From the NCBI GenBank assembly GCA_017557265.1, contig JAFZAM010000096.1, forward strand, positions 1-10,882: 10,882 nt of DNA. The letters run 5' to 3'. This stretch comes from Oscillospiraceae bacterium. GTDB taxonomy: Bacteria; Bacillota; Clostridia; Oscillospirales; Oscillospiraceae. Made by a program: the position numbers and the translations under genes. Below the pieces are notes generated by a model that saw only the letters and a program-made list of their open reading frames with translations, did not search any database and had not been told where the DNA came from. Positions 1 through 6,708 of this stretch are shown piece by piece. The first letter of the stretch is position 1; each line of letters starts with the position of its first letter.

Positions 1-14
1 GGGTCATGCTCCTG

Positions 15-20
15 TAAAAT
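15..20 (+). promoter_or_regulatory. possible -10 element upstream of the first lipoprotein gene
   Basis: TAAAAT, directly preceded by TG, lies about 30 bases before the ATG at 50. The -35 region would fall outside the window, so this rests on one hexamer. It could equally lie inside the end of an upstream gene that cannot be seen. Confidence 0.25.
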
Positions 21-49
21 ACGTCAGGCGATCGGAAAGAGAGGCAGAT

Positions 50-1297
50 ATGAGAAAGATCCTTCCGATAATACTTATAATATGCGTCGCGCTCGCGGCG
101 CTGGCCGGCTGCGGGAAGACGCAGTCCGCGCCGAAGCCCTCGTACGAGCCCGACCCCGGCCTCTTCGAGGTCCTGAGCGACGACCGCGCGACCGTTTTCG
201 CCGCCAATTACGAGACCGACAGACCCGTCTGCGTGACCTATATCGCGACCGAGAGCGGGACGGTCTCCCGGGCGACCGTGTACGACGCGGAGACGATAGA
301 CGCCGTCTTCGAAGCGCTCTCTGCGCTGATGATAGGCGGGGAGAGCGCCGTGTTCATCGACGGCTACGACAGGACCTTCGTCTTCACGATGGAGGACGGG
401 CGCGAATACTCGTTCTCGTTCAACATCGCCTCCGTCGACGTCGACGGGACAGACCTCGCGATAAGAAACGACAACGCCCTCTGGCTCATAGACTTCCCGC
501 TCAGAGAGGGCCCGACCCTGGCCGACGTCCTCGCCGGCGGGGACGAGGCCGTAGCTTCGTCGATATACGAGGCCGAGCCGACCGGCGCTGAATTTTCCTA
601 TAACGGCGGGGGAGTGTCCTTCTCCGGCGACCCGGATATCGCCGCCGCCGCGGCCGAGATAGTCCGCACGGCGAAGCCCGGCGAGGCGCTCACGGAGGAG
701 GAATTCGCGCTCGAGAGCACGGACGAGACCCCGATGACGCTCCGCCTCATCATGGACGACGGCTCGCAGTACACGTTCCGCTTCGCGGGCGGTTACATGC
801 GCTCGGAGGAGGACGGAAAGGCCGTCTACTACGCCTGCCCGGAGGCCGTCGAGGCCGTCCTCGCGCTGAAGTTCGACGGCTACGGCGAGCTCGAGCCCGC
901 GCTCGACGCGGCCGGGCGCAAGACCGTGGAGGACGCGCTCATCTCCGCCGATGAAGGCGGCGCCGTGCTCCTCATCCGCTCGGATTATATCCCCTCCGGC
1001 GCGAGCTTCGTCCTCGCGCGCGACGTGACCGTCGCGGGGACGCGGAGCCGGATGCGCATAGTCTATAACTACGGCGAGGAGAAAAACTATAAGCTCGCCG
1101 CGGACTTCGCCGCCGTAGCGGACGGCGAGACGCTCGACAGAGCCGGGTTCGAGGCTCTCCTGCACGAGACCGCGGACAAGCTCGGCGGCATGAAGGACAA
1201 AAACGGACTGAAGCCCGCGCAGTACGCGTTTCTCTGGCGCGCGCAGCTGAGCGACGCGGGCGAGATAGTCGGAATGGAGAAGATAGATGTCGATTGA
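50..1297 (+). CDS. putative lipoprotein of unknown function
   Basis: A 415-residue exported protein. Residues 1-20 form a signal peptide with basic residues (RK) and a hydrophobic stretch, ending in an LAGC lipobox, so Cys21 should be lipidated and the protein anchored on the outer face of the membrane. The ATG at 50 follows a GAGAGG ribosome binding site at a normal distance. The mature part is acidic and alternates short strand-like stretches with Gly/Asp turns. It seems to contain two similar modules: one around residues 100-150 (EDGREYSFSFNIASV) and one around 225-260 (DDGSQYTFRFAGGYM), each followed by a short segment ending in an Asp/Ala-rich helix. I recognise no enzyme motif. Its last 11 bases overlap the start of the thioesterase gene, implying translational coupling, although an exported lipoprotein and a cytoplasmic thioesterase share no obvious function. 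The lipoprotein call is firm; the function is unknown. Confidence 0.85.
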   Translation: MRKILPIILIICVALAALAGCGKTQSAPKPSYEPDPGLFEVLSDDRATVFAANYETDRPVCVTYIATESGTVSRATVYDAETIDAVFEALSALMIGGESAVFIDGYDRTFVFTMEDGREYSFSFNIASVDVDGTDLAIRNDNALWLIDFPLREGPTLADVLAGGDEAVASSIYEAEPTGAEFSYNGGGVSFSGDPDIAAAAAEIVRTAKPGEALTEEEFALESTDETPMTLRLIMDDGSQYTFRFAGGYMRSEEDGKAVYYACPEAVEAVLALKFDGYGELEPALDAAGRKTVEDALISADEGGAVLLIRSDYIPSGASFVLARDVTVAGTRSRMRIVYNYGEEKNYKLAADFAAVADGETLDRAGFEALLHETADKLGGMKDKNGLKPAQYAFLWRAQLSDAGEIVGMEKIDVD

Positions 1298-1682
1298 AGT
1301 CGGGATTAAGGGGACCGCCGAGGTCCTCGTGGATATGTCGAACACGGCCTCGACCGTCGGGAGCGGCGGCCTTCCCGTGTTCTCCACGCCGAGCATGGTC
1401 GCCCTCATGGAGACGGCGGCGGCCTCCGCCGTCGCGCCTCTGCTCGAGGAGGGCAGGTCGACCGTCGGGACGCGGCTCGATATAACCCACGACGCGCCCA
1501 CGCCCATAGGAATGAAGGTCCGCGCCGAGGCGACGCTGACGGAGATAGACGGCAAGCGCCTCGTCTTCCGGGTCGAAGCCTTCGACGACGACGGGAAGAT
1601 AGGCGGCGGCGTCCACGAGCGTTATATCATATCCGCCGCGCGCTTCATGGAGAAGACGGCCGCGAAGCTCAAAAAAGAATAA
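1287..1682 (+). CDS. FlK-type hotdog acyl-CoA thioesterase
   Basis: A 131-residue single hotdog-fold protein resembling the fluoroacetyl-CoA thioesterase (FlK) family, which hydrolyses acyl-CoA thioesters in the cytoplasm. From memory, FlK uses Thr42, Glu50 and His76. Here Thr34, Glu42 and His68 occur with exactly the same spacings (8 and 26), in the contexts FSTPSMVALMETAA and DITHDAPTPIGM. The family's C-terminal strand motif GGGVHERYII is present at 106-115. Length matches the family. The ATG at 1287 has GGAGA six bases upstream and lies inside the end of the lipoprotein gene (11-base overlap), so the two are probably co-transcribed. A two-way terminator follows. Family members in gut Clostridia are usually annotated only as thioesterase-like; fluoroacetate itself is an unlikely substrate. 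The natural substrate cannot be read from the sequence; a general housekeeping acyl-CoA or a toxic-acyl detoxification role are both possible. Confidence 0.88.
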   Translation: MSIEVGIKGTAEVLVDMSNTASTVGSGGLPVFSTPSMVALMETAAASAVAPLLEEGRSTVGTRLDITHDAPTPIGMKVRAEATLTEIDGKRLVFRVEAFDDDGKIGGGVHERYIISAARFMEKTAAKLKKE

Positions 1683-1690
1683 TGAGGCAT

Positions 1691-1727
1691 AAAAAGACGG
1701 CGCCGGGAGCTTTTCCCGGCGCCGTTT
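1691..1727. terminator. two-way intrinsic terminator between the thioesterase and cupin genes
   Basis: A perfect 12-bp stem (ACGGCGCCGGGA at 1697-1708 with TCCCGGCGCCGT at 1714-1725) encloses a 5-base loop. On the minus strand the stem is followed by CTTTTT, a good terminator for the cupin gene. On the plus strand only TTT follows, so it is weaker there. Its position between convergent genes fits a shared terminator. Confidence 0.9.
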
Positions 1728-1737
1728 CGCGCATGTC

Positions 1738-2232
1738 TTATTTCTTTTCGTCTTTTTCGTCGCGCGACCAGTCGTAGACGCTGTTCATGACGACGGAGAA
1801 ATGGAATATCGGGCGGTCGACCCTGTTTATAAGGAGCGGGCAGTGCGGCAGCTCGGGCGGGATGAAGACCATGCTCGACTTCGTGAGCAGGTGTATCTCG
1901 CCGTCGATGTGCAGCTCGATCTCGCCGCCGAGGTCATAGGGATCGTAGGGATCGGAGCCGAAGAAGCCGAGTATCTCGGGATAGCCGTGGTGGTGCGCCT
2001 GGCCGACCTGCTGGTTCGGATTGGCGAGAACGGTCTCGCGGTTGGGCTTGTACCACCAGCTCGTGTTCATCTGGAACGCGCCGGGGATGTTGTTGCTGTC
2101 GACCCAGTGGATGCGGCGGCCGAACTTGGAGTAGCGCTCGAGGAGCTCGGGGGAGGCCATGTTCTCGGGGAGCTTGAGCTCCTGCATGATGAGCTCGCCG
2201 TATTTGCCGTCGGTGTTATTGAAAGTCGCCAT
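1738..2232 (-). CDS. single-domain cupin protein, function unknown
   Basis: A 164-residue protein with a cupin beta-barrel signature. Motif 1 is GQAHHHGYPEILGFFG, giving His80/His82 and Glu86 as metal ligands; motif 2 contains PPELPHCP with His130 as the fourth ligand. Such proteins bind Fe, Mn, Ni or Zn and may be enzymes or small-molecule binding proteins. No signal peptide is visible, so it is probably cytoplasmic. An N-terminal extension of about 70 residues, rich in Trp, Asn and Tyr (IHWVDSNNIPGAF, MNTSWWYKPNRE), precedes the barrel, and the C-terminus is a charged DEKDEKK tail. The ATG at 2232 has an excellent AAGGAGGAAG site. The gene stands alone, with its own promoter and a terminator at its end, so gene context does not reveal its substrate. 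The cupin fold is well supported; the activity is not known. Confidence 0.85.
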   Translation of the reverse strand: MATFNNTDGKYGELIMQELKLPENMASPELLERYSKFGRRIHWVDSNNIPGAFQMNTSWWYKPNRETVLANPNQQVGQAHHHGYPEILGFFGSDPYDPYDLGGEIELHIDGEIHLLTKSSMVFIPPELPHCPLLINRVDRPIFHFSVVMNSVYDWSRDEKDEKK

Positions 2233-2264
2233 TATACTTCCTCCTTGAAGTTTTCTTTTTTTCT

Positions 2265-2293
2265 ATCATATACCCAAAAGGGAAAAATGTCCA
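2265..2293 (-). promoter_or_regulatory. promoter of the cupin gene
   Basis: On the minus strand, TGGACA (2293-2288, 5 of 6 consensus bases) and TATGAT (2270-2265, 5 of 6) are separated by exactly 17 bases. This places the transcription start about 25-30 bases before the cupin ATG. The spacer contains a small inverted repeat, CCC-AAAA-GGG at 2273-2282, which might be a binding site but is too short to claim. Confidence 0.7.
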
Positions 2294-2317
2294 CCTCAAA
2301 GCCCGCGCAAACGACTG

Positions 2318-2346
2318 TGGAAACTCGCCGCGCTATATGTTATACT
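2318..2346 (+). promoter_or_regulatory. promoter of the membrane protein-lipoprotein operon
   Basis: An extended -10 element, TG-T-TATACT (2338-2346), is preceded at 17 bases by TGGAAA (2318-2323, 4 of 6 consensus bases). The predicted start falls near 2353, giving a leader of about 20 bases before the GTG at 2373. The same nine bases TGTTATACT recur in front of the response regulator gene, suggesting a preferred promoter form in this genome. Confidence 0.65.
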
Positions 2347-2372
2347 GACAAAAAGACCAAAACCGCGGGGAG

Positions 2373-3590
2373 GTGACGGAGACGGACACGAAAGAGAGCT
2401 TTCGCCGCAGGCTCGTATTCTTCATAGCGCTGATGATATTGTACGGCGCGCTTTTCCTGCTGCTGACGAGGACGGGGCTCTTCACCCCGACGCATAACGA
2501 CCGGCTCTTTTCCGCCGACGATCACTATTACTCGACGGAGTTTTTCTCCGCCGGGCTCGACGATTCGCCGCGCGTCATAAAGCACCCGCTGCTCATCGTC
2601 TTCGGCTGCGTCTTCACGCGCGCCGAAAGGGCGGTTTTCGGAGAGCTCAGCCTCCGCCGTCACTACGAGCTTATCGTCATGCTTCAGATGTGCGCGTCGG
2701 TGCTCGCGGTGTTCTTCCTCGATCTCATCCTCGAGGGGCAATACAAGCTCAAATGCTCGCGCGCGCTGACGGTGTGCGCCGTCTACGCGCTCTCGTTCTC
2801 GGCGCTGTTTTTCACGTTCGTCGCCGAGAGCTATATCCTCTCCGCGCTGCTGCTGACGGCGACGTTCTACTTCGCGCGGCGGCATCTATGGATAGTGACG
2901 GCGATCCTCGGCGTGCTGACGGCGGGCGTCACGCTCACCAACGGCTTCATGTGGGCGCTCATCGTCCTGCTGAGCGGGGATAAGTTCTGGAAGCGCGCCG
3001 TCGTCATAGTCGCGGCGGCGGCGGTCTTCTGCGCGCTCGCTGCGGCGCTCCCGATACGGCATATCTTCTATTCGACGCTGCTCTCCGGCTCGGCCGGCAG
3101 CCTGCGCAATTACAGCGACCGCTTCGGCTTCATCGAGGCCGTCTCGCGGACGTTCTTCGCCTTCTTCGGCTCGACGTTCTTCTATCTTAAAACCGACTCC
3201 GCCTCGCCCTTCGGCGATTTCCAAGGCGACGCGCTGAGCTTCACGCCCGCCGCGTCCGTGCCCGTCGTCATAGCGAGCCTTCTCTGGCTCGCGGCGCTCG
3301 TCTTCGCGGCCGTGAAGTTCCGCAAGGACAGCCGCCTCTGGGCTCCGCTCGCGGTCATCATCGCGAACCTGCTGCTGCACGGCGCCGCGCAGTACGGGCT
3401 CAAGGAGGCCTTTTTGTACTCGCTCCACCACCTGCCCGCGCAGGCGCTCGTCGTCTCGCTCCTGCTCTCGCCCGAGGCGGGGGAGAAGACGGGGAAGGTC
3501 ACCGCCTGGTGCGCGACGGGGTTCTTCGTCCTCGTCGTCGCGCTCAACGTCCCGGGCTATATTGAGCTCTTCCGCTTTATCGGAAGATGA
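2373..3590 (+). CDS. polytopic membrane protein, glycosyltransferase-C-like
   Basis: A 405-residue integral membrane protein with roughly nine to ten hydrophobic segments (for example 13-32, 73-83, 99-120, 131-150, 153-168, 172-200, 208-226, 295-315, 322-338, 376-393). After the first segment, the outer loop carries an acidic pair, Asp49-Asp50 (FSADDHYYSTEFF), and then a KHPLLIV motif at 70-76. This arrangement resembles GT-C fold glycosyltransferases, which transfer sugars from lipid-phosphate carriers outside the membrane. I cannot assign a precise family, and a transporter or unknown membrane protein is possible. The GTG at 2373 gives the full first helix, but the purine-rich site GGGGAGGTGA overlaps it and no standard start codon lies at normal spacing downstream before the hydrophobic segment, so the exact start is uncertain. 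It is 13 bases upstream of a lipoprotein gene in the same operon. Confidence 0.75.
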   Translation: MTETDTKESFRRRLVFFIALMILYGALFLLLTRTGLFTPTHNDRLFSADDHYYSTEFFSAGLDDSPRVIKHPLLIVFGCVFTRAERAVFGELSLRRHYELIVMLQMCASVLAVFFLDLILEGQYKLKCSRALTVCAVYALSFSALFFTFVAESYILSALLLTATFYFARRHLWIVTAILGVLTAGVTLTNGFMWALIVLLSGDKFWKRAVVIVAAAAVFCALAAALPIRHIFYSTLLSGSAGSLRNYSDRFGFIEAVSRTFFAFFGSTFFYLKTDSASPFGDFQGDALSFTPAASVPVVIASLLWLAALVFAAVKFRKDSRLWAPLAVIIANLLLHGAAQYGLKEAFLYSLHHLPAQALVVSLLLSPEAGEKTGKVTAWCATGFFVLVVALNVPGYIELFRFIGR

Positions 3591-3603
3591 GGGAGGATAG
3601 CTT

Positions 3604-4359
3604 ATGAAACTCAAAAAGGCCGCGCTCGTCCTGCTCGCGGCGGCGCTCGCGCTCGGGCTCGGCGCCTGCATAATAAAAAAGCCCGCGCCGAAGGCGCAGA
3701 CGTATAAGATAGACTTCGGCGGCTCGTTTAGAGACGAGCGCGACGAGTACGCGGCGGGGGAGAAAGTCCGCATCAAGGTCCCGCTCGCGACGGACACGGA
3801 CTATTCCTTCCGCGTCGACGGGGAGTACGTCATGCCCGAGTATTCGAGCAACGGCGCGTACCTCATATACGAGTTCACGATGCCCGACCACGACGTGAAG
3901 GTCGAGTTCTCCTCGCGCAACTCCATGGTCTACGTGCCCGTCGCGCCGGAGGACACCGAGGGGACGCTCCTCTATGACTACTACACGACGCCGACCGCCG
4001 TCGTCGGCGACGCGATCTACAACGAGATAACCGTCAACGAGTCCGAGGGCATGTTCTTCATAAACGTCTATTCCGGCAGCAGCACCGAGGGCACGACGAC
4101 CTCGCACAAGGCCTACCGGGCGCCCTACGGCCTGACGGACAAGCTCGACCGGGTCGTGAAGGAATACAAGATGGCCAAGTGGAACTCCCGCGACGGCGTA
4201 GGCATGACGGGCAAGCTCATGGTCTTCAAGTTCCCGGGAGCCGACGGCAAGCTCGTCCGCGTCACCTCCGAGAACATGCCGGAGGACGGCGAGGACGCCT
4301 TCAACGAGATTTATAACATCCTCAGCGACGCGCTCAGCGAGGCGGAGTTCATCCGTTGA
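3604..4359 (+). CDS. putative lipoprotein with bacterial-repeat-like N-terminal domain
   Basis: A 251-residue exported lipoprotein. Residues 1-21 form a signal peptide (MKLKK followed by an Ala/Leu core) ending in the lipobox LGAC, with Cys22 as the lipidated residue. Residues about 33-97 look like a small beta-domain of the InlB-B/bacterial-repeat type: EYAAGEKVRIKV followed about 40 residues on by the FTMPDHDVKVEF hallmark. Residues about 100-251 form an unrecognised domain with no catalytic motif that I know. The ATG at 3604 has a GGGAGGAT site. The gene follows the polytopic membrane protein by 13 bases and must be co-transcribed with it, suggesting that both work at the cell surface. No terminator follows; the promoter of the next gene overlaps its stop codon. 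The lipoprotein status is firm and the function unknown. Confidence 0.82.
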   Translation: MKLKKAALVLLAAALALGLGACIIKKPAPKAQTYKIDFGGSFRDERDEYAAGEKVRIKVPLATDTDYSFRVDGEYVMPEYSSNGAYLIYEFTMPDHDVKVEFSSRNSMVYVPVAPEDTEGTLLYDYYTTPTAVVGDAIYNEITVNESEGMFFINVYSGSSTEGTTTSHKAYRAPYGLTDKLDRVVKEYKMAKWNSRDGVGMTGKLMVFKFPGADGKLVRVTSENMPEDGEDAFNEIYNILSDALSEAEFIR

Positions 4360-4384
4360 CAGCGGCGGCGCGGTCGTGTATCAT
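4356..4384 (+). promoter_or_regulatory. strong promoter of the PK_C-like gene, overlapping the lipoprotein stop codon
   Basis: TTGACA (4356-4361, perfect consensus) and TATCAT (4379-4384, 5 of 6) are separated by exactly 17 bases. The TGA stop of the lipoprotein gene (4357-4359) sits inside the -35 hexamer. Transcription should begin near 4391. This is the best-matching promoter in the window. Confidence 0.8.
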
Positions 4385-4416
4385 GAAGAAAAAACGAATG
4401 GAAAGGAATGGATATA

Positions 4417-5007
4417 ATGGTGCTTTTTGAAAAAGCCGGAACGCAGAACACAGACGAGACCCTGCGCATCGCGCTCGCCAAGGCGAAGGAGCTCGGCAGC
4501 CCCATCGTCGTCGCCTCGACCATAGGGCCGACCGCCGAGCGGGTCCTCGAGCTCGCGAAGGAGACGGGCTTCGAAGGCCCCGTCGTCATCGTCCGCGGCG
4601 TCTCCAACAAGGGGCGCAAGGGCGTCAACCTCATGCCCGCCGAGGTGAAAAAGTCCCTCGAGGAGCGCGGCGCGACGGTCGTGACCGCGGCCCACGCGCT
4701 CAGCACCGGCGAGCGCGCCTTCAGCTCCAAGTACAAGGGCACGTACCCGCTGGAGATCATGGCCGACACGCTCAGGACGCTCGGGCAGGGCGTCAAGGTC
4801 GCGTTCGAAATTTCCGTCATGGCGCTCGAGGCGGACGCCATCCCGTTCGGGACGCCCGTCGTCGCCTGCGGCGGCACGCACAGGGGCGTCGACGCCGCGC
4901 TCGTCATAACGCCGTGCTACTCGGCCGCCATTCTCGACACCGTCGTCCACGAGATACTCTGCAAGCCCTACGACCCCAGCAACGCGCATATCCAGATGAC
5001 GTTCTGA
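4417..5007 (+). CDS. stand-alone pyruvate kinase C-terminal (PK_C)-like domain protein
   Basis: The protein has 196 residues from the ATG at 4417, or 199 from the ATG at 4408. I prefer 4417 because the AAAGGA site at 4402-4407 touches 4408 but is 9 bases from 4417. The sequence resembles the alpha/beta C-terminal domain of pyruvate kinase, found free-standing in some bacteria and archaea (the MTH1675-like group). Features seen are an N-terminal TDETLRIALAKAKELG helix, then a strand and turn (IVVASTIGPTAERVLELA), a second strand (PVVIVRGVSN) and a C-terminal GTPVVACGGTHRGVDAALVI segment. The catalytic barrel of pyruvate kinase is absent, so it cannot make pyruvate; a ligand-sensing or unknown enzymatic role is an inference. 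It has its own strong promoter and terminator, is monocistronic, and is convergent with the CoA-transferase gene. The family is fairly sure; the function is unknown. Confidence 0.8.
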   Translation: MVLFEKAGTQNTDETLRIALAKAKELGSPIVVASTIGPTAERVLELAKETGFEGPVVIVRGVSNKGRKGVNLMPAEVKKSLEERGATVVTAAHALSTGERAFSSKYKGTYPLEIMADTLRTLGQGVKVAFEISVMALEADAIPFGTPVVACGGTHRGVDAALVITPCYSAAILDTVVHEILCKPYDPSNAHIQMTF

Positions 5008-5024
5008 CCTGAGAAAAAGCATAG

Positions 5025-5059
5025 AAAAAACTCTCCCTCGATCCGAGGGAGAGTTTTTT
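5025..5059. terminator. strong two-way terminator between the PK_C-like and CoA-transferase genes
   Basis: CTCTCCCTCG (5031-5040) pairs perfectly with CGAGGGAGAG (5044-5053) around a 3-base loop. Six A before and six T after the stem give a U-tract on both strands. It serves the plus-strand gene ending at 5007 and the minus-strand gene ending at 5073. Confidence 0.95.
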
Positions 5060-5072
5060 GCGTTTATGGGAA

Positions 5073-6695
5073 TCAGAAGATGTCGGCGAGGCCGCCCCAG
5101 GTCTCGCAGAACATGCGCGGATCCATCTCCTTGAGGTCGGGGGAGACGGCGGGGACGAAGTCCATATGGTCGAGGATGTCTTTCTGCAGGTCGATGCCCG
5201 GAGCGATCTCGACGATGGTCATCTTGCCGTCTATCATCTTCATGACGCAGCGCTCGGTGACGTAGACGATGTCCTGATCGGGCCTGACGTACTTGCCGGC
5301 GAAGGTGATCTGGCCGACGTGCTTCAGGAACTTCTTACGGGTGCCCTCCTGCGTGACGGTGATCCTGCCGTCCGCGACGGAGAGCTTCGCCTTGTCCATG
5401 AACGTCCCGCAGAAAACGACCTTCGGCGTGGCGTTCGTAATGTCGATGAAGCCGCCGGGGCCGATCATGCGCGTGCCGAAGCGGCTGACGTTGATGTTGC
5501 CGTCCTCGTCGCACTCGCCGAGGCCGAGGCAGGTCATGTCGAGGCCGCCGCCGTCGATGATGTCAAAGGTGGAGCTGTGCTCGATGACGGCCTCGGGGTT
5601 GTAGCTCGCGCCGAAGCTCGGAAGCGCGCAGGGCACGCCGCCGATCATGCCGGACTCACAGCACATCGTGACGTTGTCGATGACGCCCTCCTCCGCGAGG
5701 ATGTTGCCGACGTCCGCGCTCATGCCGACGCCCAGGTTCAGGACATAGCCGCTCCTGACCTCGGCGGCGCAGCGGCGCGCGATGACCTTGCGCTCGCTCA
5801 GCGGCATCTTGGGGATGGATTTCATCGGCTTGCGGATCTGGCCGGAGAAGGCGGGCTCCCAGTAGCGGCCCTCGGTCTGCCAGCAGGCCATCGGGTCCGT
5901 GGCCTCGACGACGTAGTCGACGAGGATGCCGGGGATGCGGACGTCCTTCGGCGGGATCGTGTCGTTCTTCGTCAGGTACTCGACCTGGACGATGACGATG
6001 CCGCCGGAGTTGTGCGCCGCGGAGGCGACGGCAAGGCCTTCGTTCACGATGCCCTCGTGCGCGAAGGAGATGTTGCCGTTCTCATCGGCGATCGTGCCGC
6101 GCAGGAGCGCGACGTCGAGCGGGAAGGACTTGTAGAAGAGATACTCCTCGCCGTTGAGCGTGACGAGCTCGGCGACGTCCTCCTTCGTGCACTTGTTCAT
6201 GCGGCCGCCCTCGACGCGGGGGTCGATGAAGGTGCCGAGGCCGACCTTGCTGAACAGTCCGGGACGGCCGGCGGCGATCTCGCGCCAGAGGCTGACGGCG
6301 ATGCCCTACGGCAGCGACCAGCACTGCAGCTTCTCCTGGCCGGCGAGCTCGTTGAGCGCGTGGGAGCTCATCTGATGGGCGCCCGACCACTCGGTCACGA
6401 GGCCCTCGCCCGCTTCGCCGAGACGGGACAGTCCGCGGACGCCCTCCGGCTTCGGGTCGTTCTCGCCGCGGTGCTGCTTGTCCCAGCCGACGAAGTCGTT
6501 GCCGTAGCCGTGGTCGCCCATGGCGCTGCCTTGGTGGAGCTTCAGGCCGCGCGGATGGCCGGTGGCCTTGAAGTTGTCGCGGATGGCGCAGACGACCTCC
6601 TCGGGGAAGCCTGCGAGGCCCATTCCGGCGACGCCGATGGAGGCTCCGTCCTTGATGAGCTTGGCGGCCTCTGCGGCGGTGATGAATTTAGCCAT
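5073..6695 (-). pseudogene. family I acyl-CoA:acetate/3-ketoacid CoA-transferase (fused alpha-beta) with an in-frame TAG at codon 130
   Basis: Read through one stop, this is a 540-residue fused alpha/beta family I CoA-transferase, which swaps CoA between an acyl-CoA and a free acid such as acetate. It resembles propionate CoA-transferase (Pct) and YdiF in length and order. The alpha part starts MAKFITAAEAAKLIKDG; the beta part carries the catalytic glutamate in CCESGMIGGVP (Glu347 of the full frame), followed by the GGGLDM and ECDEDGNINVSRFG motifs. Codon 130, at 6308-6306, is TAG; both sides remain in frame and family-like (QCWSLP before, GIAVSLWREIAAG after), with no frameshift. The position aligns, from memory, with Gln in Pct, so CAG to TAG by one transition is the simplest origin. 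The ATG at 6695 has an AAGGAGGG site; the longer open frame upstream is non-coding. Restarting at Met166 would lose the N-terminal domain. It may be a recent pseudogene, a read error, a suppressed stop, or recoded. Confidence 0.85.
6306..6308 (-). other. in-frame amber (TAG) codon inside the CoA-transferase
   Basis: The minus-strand triplets here are CTG CCG TAG GGC ATC (plus strand gatgccCTAcggcag). The reading frame before and after is the same and both sides match the enzyme family. The codon falls in a conserved loop about 30 residues before the GLGTFIDPR motif. Confidence 0.95.
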
Positions 6696-6708
6696 AAATA
6701 CCCTCCTT

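Noticed and set aside
6306..6308. Pyrrolysine insertion at the internal TAG
   Set aside because: Known Pyl proteins are mainly methylamine methyltransferases, and no pyl gene is visible here. It is kept only as one of several options to test.
6082..6390. A 102-codon minus-strand frame spanning the internal TAG, suggesting a frameshift
   Set aside because: Its product is Arg-rich and not CoA-transferase-like. The true frame continues unchanged across the TAG, so no frameshift is needed.
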